From Verrucomicrobiaceae bacterium (GTDB lineage Bacteria > Verrucomicrobiota > Verrucomicrobiia > Verrucomicrobiales > Verrucomicrobiaceae), in contig CANGYJ010000004.1 in assembly GCA_947458455.1 (NCBI GenBank), positions 248,001 to 312,000 on the forward strand: a stretch of 64,000 bases of DNA, given 5' to 3'. The position numbers and the translations under genes were made by a program. The notes under the pieces were generated by a model. The model had not been told where the DNA came from. It did not search any database and was given only the letters and a program-made list of their open reading frames with translations. Positions within the stretch are counted from its first letter, which is position 1, and each line of letters starts with the position of its first letter. Shown here one piece after another: positions 39,503 through 48,389 of this stretch.

Positions 39503-40903
39503 ATGATCTCTCCTCTTCATCGCCGCGCCTTTCTTGGCAAAACGTCGCAAGGCCTCGGGGCCGTTGCGTTGGCTTCGTTGCTCAAACCGGCTTCCGCCGC
39601 GCCGACGCCGGGTGTATTGAAATCGCTGCCGCTGCCGCAGAAGGCGAAGCGGGTGATCTGGCTGACGATGGCGGGCGGGCCATCGCATTTGGAGACGTTT
39701 GATCCGAAGCCGAAGCTGGCGGCGATGGATGGGAAGCCGATGCCGGAGTCGTTCACGAAGGGGCAGCAGCTCGCGCAGCTTCAAGGCAAGCCTCTGAACT
39801 GCTTCGGGCCGCAACACAAGTTCGCGAAGTTCGGGAAGAACCAGATCGAGATTTGTGAGCTGTTTCCGCAAATTGGGAGCGTGATCGACGACATCTGCCT
39901 GATCCGCAGCATGACCACCGACGCGATCAATCACGACCCGGCGCACATGTTCATGAATACCGGCTCGCAGATCGCGGGCAAGCCAAGCATGGGCTCGTGG
40001 ATCACGTATGGACTCGGCACGGAAGCGGCGGATTTGCCGGGATTTGTGGTGCTGACCTCACTAGGGCAAGGCGGGCAGAATCAGCCCATCGCGGCGCGGC
40101 AGTGGAGCAGCGGCTTTTTGCCGTCGAAGTATCAAGGCGTGCAGCTTCGAGCCAAAGGCGATCCTGTTTTGTATCTCACGAACCCGAATGGCATCACGCG
40201 TGAGCGCCAAGGAGCCGATGTGGCGGCGATCAATGCGCTGAACAAGGCGCACGATACGCTGGTGGACGATCCGGAGATCGCCACACGCATCGCGCAGTAT
40301 GAAATGGCCTTTCAAATGCAGGCAAGCGTGCCGGATTTGATGGATGTGAGCAAGGAAGGCGCGAAAACGCTGGAGCTTTACGGCTGCCAGCCGGGCGATG
40401 GATCGTTCGCGTCGAACTGCCTGCTCGCGCGGCGTCTCGCGGAGCGTGGCACGCGGTTCATCCAGCTTTATCACAAGGACTGGGACCACCACGGCGGCGT
40501 GAAGCTTGGCGTGGAGCAGAAAGCGAAGGAGATCGACCGCGCGTGCATGGCGCTGATCACCGATCTCAAACAACGCGGCATGCTCGATGAGACGCTCATC
40601 GTGTGGGCCGGTGAATTTGGCCGTACACCGATGTCGCAAGGCGGCAGCGGTCGCGATCATCACAACAAAGCGATGAGCGTGTGGATGGCCGGCGCAGGCA
40701 TTCGTGGCGGCATCGTCCACGGTGCAACGGATGACCTCGGCTACGCGGCGGTGGAGAAAATCACCACCGTGCATGATTTGCATGCGACGATGCTCCATCA
40801 GCTCGGCATCAAGCACGATGCCTTCAGCTTCAAGTTTCAGGGCCTCGACGCCCGCCTGAGCGGCGTCGAGGGCGCGAAGGTGATCAAAGATATCCTCGCG
40901 TGA
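39503..40903 (+). CDS. DUF1501 protein, Tat-exported (sulfatase-like fold)
   Basis: 466 residues. Leader HRRAFLGKTSQGLGAVALASLL is Tat-like. Family blocks: RVIWLTMAGGPSHLETFDPKP, ICLIRSMTTDAINHDPAHMFMNTG, NCLLARRLAERGTRFIQLYHKDWDHHGGVK, VWAGEFGRTPMSQGGSGRDHHNKAMSV and the C-terminus FQGLDARLSGVEGAKVI. Unlike the other intact DUF1501 gene, it has no DUF1549/1553 partner next to it. Its C-terminus is the closest match to the remnant at 32.9 kb. It converges on the M29-like gene, 3 bp apart. Confidence 0.93.
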   Translation: MISPLHRRAFLGKTSQGLGAVALASLLKPASAAPTPGVLKSLPLPQKAKRVIWLTMAGGPSHLETFDPKPKLAAMDGKPMPESFTKGQQLAQLQGKPLNCFGPQHKFAKFGKNQIEICELFPQIGSVIDDICLIRSMTTDAINHDPAHMFMNTGSQIAGKPSMGSWITYGLGTEAADLPGFVVLTSLGQGGQNQPIAARQWSSGFLPSKYQGVQLRAKGDPVLYLTNPNGITRERQGADVAAINALNKAHDTLVDDPEIATRIAQYEMAFQMQASVPDLMDVSKEGAKTLELYGCQPGDGSFASNCLLARRLAERGTRFIQLYHKDWDHHGGVKLGVEQKAKEIDRACMALITDLKQRGMLDETLIVWAGEFGRTPMSQGGSGRDHHNKAMSVWMAGAGIRGGIVHGATDDLGYAAVEKITTVHDLHATMLHQLGIKHDAFSFKFQGLDARLSGVEGAKVIKDILA

Positions 40904-40906
40904 GGA

Positions 40907-42091
40907 TCACTCCGCCGCGAGAGCATCGAGCAGATGCTTCGCTGGCTGGAAGTGTTCGATGAGCACGGTCGTCACGCCATCGCGATGCATGCGGGCCTGC
41001 TTGATGTCGAAATTCGGCGTCTTGTGCGGCGCGAAGAGGATGTCGTCGTGCGTGGCGTTTTGATGGCGCTTGAATTGCGAAGGCGTGATGTGGCCGCCGA
41101 GATGGTCATCGCGACCGGTGGCGAGGTGGCAGGTGCCGAGCACCTTCTCATCTTGGATGTCCGCACCGGACACAGGCAGCACCTGCGTGCCAAAACCAAG
41201 CTCGCCAAGCACACCGGTCATCGGATCGTCGGCGAGTTTGGCATTGTGTTCGTCGATGGTGGATTGGTTGCCTTCGATGAGCTCGGCCTTGATGATGCGA
41301 CCGCCGGTGACGGTGAGCTTGCCGAGGGTTCCGTCTTCGTATTTGAGTGGGAAAGTGCCTTCCGCGCCCGTGGGCACGAAGTACACTTCACCCGCAGGCA
41401 GGTTCGCGATGTCAGGCGCATCACCCTGGCAGAGGCCGTGGCTCTTTTGAGCTTCCTGGCAGTTCAATTCGAGGCGCACGGTCATGTCGGGTCCGTTTTC
41501 GACGGTGAAATCGATCTCCACCCAATCGGAGCGTGTCATGGCGAGACGCAATTTTTCGGCATCGACGCTGACTTCCTCGTAATCGACCGCGAGACCGGAG
41601 TTGAGGATCACCTCGTTCACGCCATGCAGCGTGGCTCCGCGGAAGCCGTACTGCTTGGCAAAGGCCGTCAGCGGCGCGGTGGCGCTGAAGGTGGAGATGC
41701 AGAGGATGATGTCATAGTTCGGGTAGATGTCCTTTTCGAGGCTGAGCTGCTTGCCGCTCATGTCCACGCATGCATCGGGGAGGTCGAGGTTGCTGCCGGT
41801 GGTCTGCGTGTAGGCGTACATTTCGCCGCCTTTGAGAACGAGCTCGTCCGCGACGCCGTTTTTGAGGCCTTGGAAGAAATAATCATGTGCCCGCTTCTGG
41901 ATGGCACGCGCTGGATTGTTCAAGAAGGCATAGTCTTTGGCCTCCGCGAGGTCTGGCAGGTCGATGAGGATGCAAATGGTGCGGCCGAAGGTGGGCTTGA
42001 AAACGGTGCCGAGCAGGCGGGAGAGATCGAACTTCGGGAACTGGCGGCCTTGGGCCGTGGACTGGACGGTGGACATGGAAGCGTTGAGCAT
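40907..42091 (-). CDS. M29-like aminopeptidase family protein
   Basis: 394 residues; an ATG five codons in (42076) is equally good. The segment APDIANLPAGEVYFVPTGAEGTFPL corresponds to the NLPTGEV block of thermophilic metallopeptidase family M29, and AELIEGNQ, LGELGFGTQ and the terminal HRDGVTTVLIEH recall its metal-binding C-terminal half. The N-terminal domain (FDLSRLLGTVFKPTFGRTICILIDLPDL) is less typical. Metal-dependent aminopeptidase activity is plausible, not certain. It follows no operon partner. Confidence 0.65.
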   Translation of the reverse strand: MLNASMSTVQSTAQGRQFPKFDLSRLLGTVFKPTFGRTICILIDLPDLAEAKDYAFLNNPARAIQKRAHDYFFQGLKNGVADELVLKGGEMYAYTQTTGSNLDLPDACVDMSGKQLSLEKDIYPNYDIILCISTFSATAPLTAFAKQYGFRGATLHGVNEVILNSGLAVDYEEVSVDAEKLRLAMTRSDWVEIDFTVENGPDMTVRLELNCQEAQKSHGLCQGDAPDIANLPAGEVYFVPTGAEGTFPLKYEDGTLGKLTVTGGRIIKAELIEGNQSTIDEHNAKLADDPMTGVLGELGFGTQVLPVSGADIQDEKVLGTCHLATGRDDHLGGHITPSQFKRHQNATHDDILFAPHKTPNFDIKQARMHRDGVTTVLIEHFQPAKHLLDALAAE

Positions 42092-42155
42092 AAGCGGAGG
42101 AGAGGGTGAGGCAAATACGCCGTGCTCATGCCTGCGGATTCATGCCTGAATCAGA

Positions 42156-42914
42156 TCAAGCTGCCGCTAACTGGTCCCACAACAATTTCGTCACCATCGC
42201 GAAGACCACGGTGATAAAGACCACGCGGATGAAGCCGGCGCCATGTTTGATCGCCATGCCTGCACCGAGCCTGCCGCCGATGAGCTGACCCGCGATCATG
42301 GCGGCCGCGATGGGATAGTGAATGCGATCCGCCATGACGAAGACGAGCAGCGAGGCGAGATTGCTCGTGAGGTTCACCACCTTGGTGAAGGCGGTGGCAC
42401 GCGTGAGTTCGAGACCGAGAAGAGAGATGCACGCCATCGTCCAAAACGTGCCAGCGCCAGGACCGAAGAAGCCATCGTAAAAGCCGAGCACACTGCCCGC
42501 GAGGCAGGCAAAGGTCACGAGGCCGAGGCGAGCCTTCGCCGCGGTCTTTCCGAGGCCCGGGCTAAGTAAAACATACACGGCGATGCCGAGCAGCATCCAT
42601 GGCACGATCTTTTTCAGCATCTCACTGCTCACCTGCGTGACCGTCCAGGTGCCAAGACAGGCAAACACCAACGTCACGAGCACCGTGAGACGCACCTGCG
42701 GCCAGGAGACGAGACCTGCCTTCGCATACTTTCGCACCGCCATGAGCGTGCCCCACGTCGATTGCATCTTGTTCGTTCCGAGCGCCATCTGCGGTGGCAA
42801 ACCCGCCGCAAGCAAGGCCGGCACGGAGATCAATCCCCCGCCACCCGCGATGGCGTCGATGAATCCGGCGCTGAGCCCGGCGAAGAAGAGAGGCGCGATG
42901 ATTTCCCAGGTCAT
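42156..42914 (-). CDS. TauE/SafE (TSUP) family membrane transporter
   Basis: 252 residues with about eight hydrophobic helices. The two family repeats are clear: GLSAGFIDAIAGGGGLISVPALLAAGLPPQMALGTNK at the N-terminus and GFYDGFFGPGAGTFWTMACISLLG in the middle. TSUP proteins export sulfite, sulfoacetate or related organosulfur anions. The sulfite-oxidase-like gene 3 kb away may be functionally related, but no operon links them. Confidence 0.93.
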   Translation of the reverse strand: MTWEIIAPLFFAGLSAGFIDAIAGGGGLISVPALLAAGLPPQMALGTNKMQSTWGTLMAVRKYAKAGLVSWPQVRLTVLVTLVFACLGTWTVTQVSSEMLKKIVPWMLLGIAVYVLLSPGLGKTAAKARLGLVTFACLAGSVLGFYDGFFGPGAGTFWTMACISLLGLELTRATAFTKVVNLTSNLASLLVFVMADRIHYPIAAAMIAGQLIGGRLGAGMAIKHGAGFIRVVFITVVFAMVTKLLWDQLAAA

Positions 42915-43011
42915 GAATGATGAAGCCTCCTCGCGAAAGCGTAACGAGTTTCAAACCACTGCTGAGAAGCTGCCATGACGCGGTGAGCAGGGAAAAGAAG
43001 CCTCCCTTTCA

Positions 43012-44292
43012 TCACGATTCGAGCCGCTCATCCGAATCGATGAAGAGCCAGCACACGGCGGAGATGAGGTAAGTCCCGGCCGCCACATAGAGCACGCCAT
43101 CCCAACCGAAGCCCATCGACTGCATCAGCCATGGCACGGCCACGCCGCCGAGGGCACCGCCGAGATTGCCGATCATGTTCATGCTGCCGGATACGGAGCC
43201 GGCGAGCTTGCCGCCGATGTCCATGCACGCACCCCAGGCTCCCGGCATGGAGAGATCGTTGAAGAAGCCGGAGGTGCCGAGCGCCAGCATCGCAAAGACG
43301 GGATTCTTCAGTTGCGCCGCGAGAGCGATGAGTGCTCCCGCCGCCAGCAGGCCCGCGAAGCCGATCTTCCGCCGCGCCGCGCTGATGCGTCCGTCTTTGG
43401 CGGCGAGTTTTTTGGCCATCACCCCACCCACGAAGCAGCCGATGCCGCCGAAAAAGAGCGGCAGCCCGTTCAGGATCGAGCTGGAAGTGGCCGCCATGTC
43501 CATTTGCAGGCCGTCCTTGGCCTCCATGAACTTCGGCAGCCAGGTAATATAAAAGTACCACACATAGCTGAGGCAGAAATAGTACACCCACAGCAGCAAA
43601 ACAGATCGCGTCGAGAGCAGGCGACCCCAGGGGATCTTCGCGTGGCCGGTGCCGAGATTCTGCCGCGCCTCCTCCAGCAGGGCCAGCTCACCCGCGTTCA
43701 CCTGCGGGTGGTTCTTCGGGTCATCGCGGAACCACCAGGCGAAAATTACCACCCACACCACGCCCAGGCAGGCAAAGATCACGAAGGTCATCCGCCAGCT
43801 CACCAGCCCTAGCACCCACACCACCAGCAGCGGCGTGAAGGCCCCGCCCCAGCGAGCCGCCAGCCAGGTGATGCCCTGCGCCATGCCGTGCTCCCGCTGC
43901 GGCAGCCACACGCTGAACATCTTCGCGATGTTGGGAAAACCGCCCGCCTCACCTGCGCCGAAAAGGAAACGGCACACCATCATCGAGGCCTGATTCCACG
44001 CGTAGCCCGTAGCTGCCGTGAAGAAGCTCCAAAACATCACGATGCGCAGCAGCACCCGCCGCGGACCCCATTTATCCCCCAGCCATCCGCCCGGAATCTC
44101 AAACAAGGCATACGCCAGCGTGAAGGCGGAGAAGACAAGGCCCATCTGCGTGTCGTCCAGGCTCAGGTCCGCCTGGATGTGCGGACGGGCTTTGGAAATG
44201 CACACCCGGTCAATGTAATGAATGATGCCAAGGAGAACGGCGAAGACGATCACGCCATGGCGGGCGCGGGAGGGCGGGGAGGTGGAATCCAT
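43012..44292 (-). CDS. MFS transporter, anion:cation symporter (hexuronate-like) family
   Basis: 426 residues, 12 helices. The motif-A-like GGWLGDKWGPRRVLLR after helix 2, FLFGAGEAGGFPNIAKMFSVWLP and DRVCISKARPHIQADLSL fit the ACS family (ExuT/GudP/sialate-type symporters). It probably imports a sugar acid with protons or sodium. The substrate cannot be read from the sequence. It is transcribed divergently from secG across 131 bp. Confidence 0.9.
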   Translation of the reverse strand: MDSTSPPSRARHGVIVFAVLLGIIHYIDRVCISKARPHIQADLSLDDTQMGLVFSAFTLAYALFEIPGGWLGDKWGPRRVLLRIVMFWSFFTAATGYAWNQASMMVCRFLFGAGEAGGFPNIAKMFSVWLPQREHGMAQGITWLAARWGGAFTPLLVVWVLGLVSWRMTFVIFACLGVVWVVIFAWWFRDDPKNHPQVNAGELALLEEARQNLGTGHAKIPWGRLLSTRSVLLLWVYYFCLSYVWYFYITWLPKFMEAKDGLQMDMAATSSSILNGLPLFFGGIGCFVGGVMAKKLAAKDGRISAARRKIGFAGLLAAGALIALAAQLKNPVFAMLALGTSGFFNDLSMPGAWGACMDIGGKLAGSVSGSMNMIGNLGGALGGVAVPWLMQSMGFGWDGVLYVAAGTYLISAVCWLFIDSDERLES

Positions 44293-44370
44293 GAAAAAAG
44301 GTCGGAAAACATCTGTTCTGCCATGGTTTGAGGCCCGGCGTCAATGACCTCCTCCGGCCCGGAATGCCGC

Positions 44371-44400
44371 TTGCCAAGCTAGAAACCGCCCACATATTCG
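44371..44400 (+). promoter_or_regulatory. Possible sigma-70 promoter for secG
   Basis: TTGCCA and CATATT with a 16-base spacer, ending about 25 bp before the secG start. Reasonable match but short and not verified. Confidence 0.33.
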
Positions 44401-44423
44401 CCCCCCTTTTCCCCTTCCCTCTT

Positions 44424-44939
44424 ATGTTAATCGGTATCCTCACGGTGGTCGAAGTTCTCGTCTGCCTGCTCCTTATCCTCATCGTCCTCATGCAGCGTCC
44501 GCGCCAGGAGGGCCTCGGAGCGTCCTTTGGTGATTCCATGACCAGCCAGGTGTGGGGTGCCCAGACCACGAACGTCCTCCAGAAGTTCACCGTCTATCTC
44601 GCCGTTCTTCTTTTCGTGCTGACCCTCTCCCTCGCCGTGCTCACCGCCCGCGAGCAGACCCCGGAGAAGTCCAAGCTCTTCGGTGACAAGCCCGTCGAGC
44701 CACCACCCGTGCCCGCCGCTCCTGCCACCCCCGGCCCGATCTCCGTGACCCCAGCCCCTGCCGCTGCTCCGAAAGCCGAGGAAAAGAAGGCCGACGCCCC
44801 CAAAGCTCCTGCAACACCGGCTCCCGCAGCCAAAGCCCCCGAGGCTCCGAAACCGGCTGCCGCCACCCCAGCACCGGCAGTCACTCCGGCCCCCGCGCCT
44901 GCTCCGGCCGCTCCCGCCACCCCGGCCCAGCCGAAGTAA
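44424..44939 (+). CDS. secG: Preprotein translocase subunit SecG with Ala/Pro/Lys-rich tail
   Basis: 171 residues. The first 75 are a normal SecG: helix LIGILTVVEVLVCLLLILIVLM, the loop QRPRQEGLGASFG, and helix FTVYLAVLLFVLTLSLAVL. It is an accessory subunit of SecYEG at the inner membrane. The remaining ~95 residues are a low-complexity tail rich in Ala, Pro and Lys, which is common in PVC SecG proteins and probably extends into the periplasm or cytoplasm. The ATG after CCTCTT is used because upstream codons are not conserved. A strong terminator follows. Confidence 0.93.
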   Translation: MLIGILTVVEVLVCLLLILIVLMQRPRQEGLGASFGDSMTSQVWGAQTTNVLQKFTVYLAVLLFVLTLSLAVLTAREQTPEKSKLFGDKPVEPPPVPAAPATPGPISVTPAPAAAPKAEEKKADAPKAPATPAPAAKAPEAPKPAAATPAPAVTPAPAPAPAAPATPAQPK

Positions 44940-44965
44940 GCAGTCCCGAAGCTCCCAATCTCCGA

Positions 44966-44994
44966 GAGGAAGGCCCCCACGCCTTCCTCTTTTT
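44966..44994 (+). terminator. Intrinsic terminator after secG
   Basis: Perfect 9-bp stem GAGGAAGGC / GCCTTCCTC, six-base loop, followed by TTTTT. Textbook Rho-independent terminator, the clearest in the window. Confidence 0.9.
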
Positions 44995-45040
44995 ATATCT
45001 CCCCATCACTCCCGTTCTCCAACACTCCACCTCTGCTCCC

Positions 45041-45457
45041 ATGGCTGTCTCCATCACTGTCGATTACACCGGCGATCTCCGCTGCCAGGCCGCCCACGGC
45101 CCCTCGAAGAACACCCTCATCACCGATGCCCCCGTGGATAACTGCGGCAAAGGCGAGTCCTTTTCCCCCACTGACCTCGTCGCCACCGCGCTCGCCTCCT
45201 GCATGGCCACGGTCATCGGCATCAAGGCGCAGCAGAAGCAGCTCGATGTCACCGGCATGAAGGTCAGCATCGAAAAGCACATGAGCGAGGACAGCCCGCG
45301 CCGCATCGTGCGCCTACCCATCACCATCGAGATCCCGCTCCCGCCCGATCACCCCGAGCGCAAGCTTCTCGAAGCCACCGCCCTCGGCTGCCCTGTCCAC
45401 CACAGCGTCCACCCGGACATCGACAAGCCCGTGACCTTCGTTTGGAAGGCCGCTTGA
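45041..45457 (+). CDS. OsmC/Ohr family peroxide-reducing protein
   Basis: 138 residues, OsmC fold. The family peroxidatic cysteine lies in LASCMATVIGIKA and the second in ALGCPVHHSVHP, both in the expected order, with the KGESFSPTDLVATAL helix start between the strands. It would reduce organic hydroperoxides using a dithiol partner. A perfect dyad repeat begins 3 bp after its stop. Confidence 0.9.
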   Translation: MAVSITVDYTGDLRCQAAHGPSKNTLITDAPVDNCGKGESFSPTDLVATALASCMATVIGIKAQQKQLDVTGMKVSIEKHMSEDSPRRIVRLPITIEIPLPPDHPERKLLEATALGCPVHHSVHPDIDKPVTFVWKAA

Positions 45458-45460
45458 GCC

Positions 45461-45520
45461 GTAAAACGAGTTTTCCAACTCGTTCCCCCCACCTGAAACG
45501 AGTTGGAAAACTCGTTTTAC
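45461..45520. repeat. AACGAGTT dyad repeat, copy 1 (covers the sbcC stop)
   Basis: Perfect 24-bp arms beginning GTAAAACGAGTTTTCC, 12 bases apart. Each arm is itself palindromic around GAGTT..AACTC. The element lies between OsmC and the convergent SbcC gene, and its right end supplies the TAA stop codon of SbcC. Confidence 0.9.
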
Positions 45521-48324
45521 GCCACGACCTCGATCCGGCTCGTCCCGCCCGCCCCACGCACCACCCGCACCTGCGTGGAAAGCCGCTCCTTGAGCAAATC
45601 CACATGCGAGATGAGACCGATGGTCTTCCCGCGTGATCGCAGATTCTCCAGCGCACTCAGCGCCACCTCCAGCGTCTCCGAATCCAGCGTGCCGAATCCT
45701 TCATCAATGAACAGCGAATCGATGGGATGATGCCGGCTCGCCAGCTCGCTCAGGCCCAAAGCCAGCGCCAAGCTCGCCAGGAAGCTCTCACCGCCGGAGA
45801 GGCTCTCCATTGGCCGATCCACATTCGCCTGATACAGATCGACGATGCGCAAATCCAGCTCATCGCCCGGAGCCGCCATCAGGCGATACCGCTCGGCCAG
45901 CACCTTGAGATGCTCGTTCGCCAGGCCGATGAGCTGCCGCAGCGTGAGCGACTGCGCGAAGCGTGAAAACTTCGCGCCATCTGCCGACCCGATCAGCTCC
46001 TTCAAGCGGCCCCAGCGCAGCGCCTCGGCCTCCGCGGCCTGCAACTCGGCTCCACCCGCCTCGCGACGCTTCCGCGCCTCATCATCACTCTTCGCCTGCT
46101 GCTCCAGCGAGCCCACCTCGGTGCGCTTTGTCGCAAAGGCCTCGTGCAACGCCTTCGCCGTCGTTTCCAGCTCGGCCAGTGCCTCCGCGTTCAACACCTG
46201 TTGGTCCGCCAAAGGCTTCCGCCGCGCTTCGAGCTGCTCCAACTTCGCTTTCAGCGCCGCGAGATCAGTTTGCAGCTTCGTGAGCTTCGCCTCCGCCTCG
46301 CGCAGGACCTTCTCCGCCGCCAAAACCTTCGCCTCATGCTGCTGGCGATCTTCCACCAGCGTCTGGCCGCCGAGCAGCTCGCTCAACTGCGCTTTCAACG
46401 CATCCGCCTTCGTCCGCAGCGACACGCCCTCGGCCTTTAACTCCTCCAGCCGCTTCGTCTTCGCCGCCTCATCCGCCTTCGCGAGCTGGATCTCGCCCTC
46501 CAGCTTCTGCCGCTCGCTGCGCTGCTGCGCCGCGTCCTGCTGCTTCTTCGCAAAGGTCACCGCTCGCTTTTCGAGCGCATCAAGTTCACGCTCGACATGT
46601 AAAACGAGTTTTCCAACTCGTCCCACCTCCTCATCACGAGTTAGAAAACTCGTGTTACGTCTCGCTCGCTCCTCCTCAGCCTCCAGCGCAGCCACATCCG
46701 GCACAACGATCTCGCCCAGCGCCTTCCGCATCTCCGCCACTCGCTTCGTCTCCGCGCCCACCTCCGTCTCCATCTTCGCCAGCTCACGCTCCAGCAGCGC
46801 CAGATCGCGATTCGCCTTGTCGCCCTGCTTCTCCAAGGTCGTGAGCAGCTTCCTCGCCGTCTGAAGCTGCGACTCAAAACTCGCGCCACTCGTCGCGAAG
46901 GGATGCTCGTTGGCTCCGCAGAGCGGACAAGGCTCGCCGGGCTTCAAATCATGCCGGTGCTCGTCAAAACCCGCCACCCGCTCCGCCTGCCGTGTCAACT
47001 CGCGTTGCGCTTCCAGCGCCTTCGCGAGCCTCTCCAGCTCGGCGCGATCCGTTTGGGCCTTCGCGCTGCTTTCCGCCGCTTTTTGCGCCAAAGCTACCGT
47101 CTGCTTTTCCGCTTCCGTGATCTTCAAATGCAGCGTTTGCGCCTCCGCCTGACGCTTCCGGCCTTCCGCCAGCTTTTCAAAGGTCGTACGCCATTCGCGG
47201 ACAGCCACGCGCAGCTTCGGCAAACGCTCCGCCAACTCCGCATCGTCCACGTTTTGCTTCAGCCAAGCTTCCAGCGCCTGCGCCGCCTCAATGTGCGCCG
47301 CGAGCGCTTTCTCCGCCACTTCGCGACGTGATGCCGCCTCCTTCTGCTCCTTCGCCCAGGTTTGATACGTGGCGCGACTCTCGCCGAGCTGCTTTTCGAG
47401 CTGATCGCTCTGCGCAGACATGCCAGCGGCCTGTTCCCACAGTGGCTCACGTTTCGTGCGCTGCTGCTTCGCCTCATCGGCGAGCGCTTTGACCTGCAAA
47501 ACCTCCGCGGCGGCCTGCGCCTGCGATGTTTGGAGCTGCTGCTCCATCGCGGCCAGCTTCGTCAACTCCGCCACGATGGACGCATGCTCGCGCTGATCAT
47601 GCCACAGTTTTGTCGCGGCCTGGCTTTCGGTCGTCAGACGTTCGGCGGTCGTGCGGGCCTCGGTGAGATCGGTTTCCAGCTTCGTTCGCGCTTCGTCATC
47701 CAGCACCGTCACCGCGCCGAGGCTGGCTTTGAGCTGCTTCACCTGCTCGTCCTTCTGCCGATGCGTCTCGTAAGCCAGCACCGAGAGGTCGCTGTAAATC
47801 TCCGTGCCCGTGATCTTCTCCAGCAACTCCGCCCGCTCATTCGGCTTCGCCTTCAAAAACGCCGCGAACTGCCCCTGCGCCAGCAGCACGGACCGCAGAA
47901 AGCGCTGCGCATCCAGTCCCGTGAGCGCTTCGATCATCGGGTCCACCTCGCGACCTTTGTCCGCCAGGATCTCGCCCGTCGTGGCATCCGCCAGCGTGCG
48001 CTGCACCGGCTTCAAATTGCCCGTCTTCGTCTTCCCCAGCCGCCACGTCGCCCGCAGCCGACGCCCGCCCGTCTCGAAATCCACTTCGGCAAAACACTCC
48101 ATCGTGTGCCGGCTCATCATCTCATCTGCCTTCTCATTCCCATAACGCGCCGCCCGGCCATATAGCGCCAGCGTCATCGCATCCAGCAAGGTCGATTTCC
48201 CCGCCCCCGTCGGCCCCGTGATCAAAAACACCCCCGCCGCACTCAACGGCACCTCATCAAACCGCACGACATGCGCCCCGCTGAGCGAGTTGAGATTCTG
48301 AAGTCGGACGGCGAGGAGGCGCAT
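45517..48324 (-). CDS. sbcC: SbcC/Rad50-like exonuclease ATPase
   Basis: 935 residues. Walker A GPTGAGKST at about 37-45, two long coiled coils flanking the zinc hook CPLCG near residue 465, signature motif LSGGESFLASLALALGLS and Walker B FIDEGFGTLD near the C-terminus. With SbcD nuclease it processes DNA hairpins and double-strand ends. The sbcD gene is not in the window. Residues about 556-575 are translated from an inserted dyad repeat (copy 2), and the stop codon lies in another copy. It is notable that a hairpin-cleaving enzyme itself carries a hairpin-forming insert. Confidence 0.93.
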   Translation of the reverse strand: MRLLAVRLQNLNSLSGAHVVRFDEVPLSAAGVFLITGPTGAGKSTLLDAMTLALYGRAARYGNEKADEMMSRHTMECFAEVDFETGGRRLRATWRLGKTKTGNLKPVQRTLADATTGEILADKGREVDPMIEALTGLDAQRFLRSVLLAQGQFAAFLKAKPNERAELLEKITGTEIYSDLSVLAYETHRQKDEQVKQLKASLGAVTVLDDEARTKLETDLTEARTTAERLTTESQAATKLWHDQREHASIVAELTKLAAMEQQLQTSQAQAAAEVLQVKALADEAKQQRTKREPLWEQAAGMSAQSDQLEKQLGESRATYQTWAKEQKEAASRREVAEKALAAHIEAAQALEAWLKQNVDDAELAERLPKLRVAVREWRTTFEKLAEGRKRQAEAQTLHLKITEAEKQTVALAQKAAESSAKAQTDRAELERLAKALEAQRELTRQAERVAGFDEHRHDLKPGEPCPLCGANEHPFATSGASFESQLQTARKLLTTLEKQGDKANRDLALLERELAKMETEVGAETKRVAEMRKALGEIVVPDVAALEAEEERARRNTSFLTRDEEVGRVGKLVLHVERELDALEKRAVTFAKKQQDAAQQRSERQKLEGEIQLAKADEAAKTKRLEELKAEGVSLRTKADALKAQLSELLGGQTLVEDRQQHEAKVLAAEKVLREAEAKLTKLQTDLAALKAKLEQLEARRKPLADQQVLNAEALAELETTAKALHEAFATKRTEVGSLEQQAKSDDEARKRREAGGAELQAAEAEALRWGRLKELIGSADGAKFSRFAQSLTLRQLIGLANEHLKVLAERYRLMAAPGDELDLRIVDLYQANVDRPMESLSGGESFLASLALALGLSELASRHHPIDSLFIDEGFGTLDSETLEVALSALENLRSRGKTIGLISHVDLLKERLSTQVRVVRGAGGTSRIEVVA
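46599..46658. repeat. AACGAGTT dyad repeat, copy 2, in frame inside sbcC
   Basis: Arms of 23 bp match at 21 positions (GTAAAACGAGTTTTCC versus GTAACACGAGTTTTCT plus the rest), 14 bases apart. It adds about 20 codons (NTSFLTRDEEVGRVGKLVLH) to the second coiled coil without a frameshift or stop. Confidence 0.88.
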
Positions 48325-48376
48325 GGGGGAACTAGCCTGATGTGGCGATCAAGGCCAGCGTCAACTGTGTTCACAC

Positions 48377-48389
48377 GAGCCGGAGGCTC
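48377..48389. repeat. GGA/TCC-triloop hairpin at the S9 peptidase stop
   Basis: GAGCC-GGA-GGCTC overlapping the peptidase stop codon. Same class as the hairpins at 6.2, 18.9 and 31.4 kb. Confidence 0.4.
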
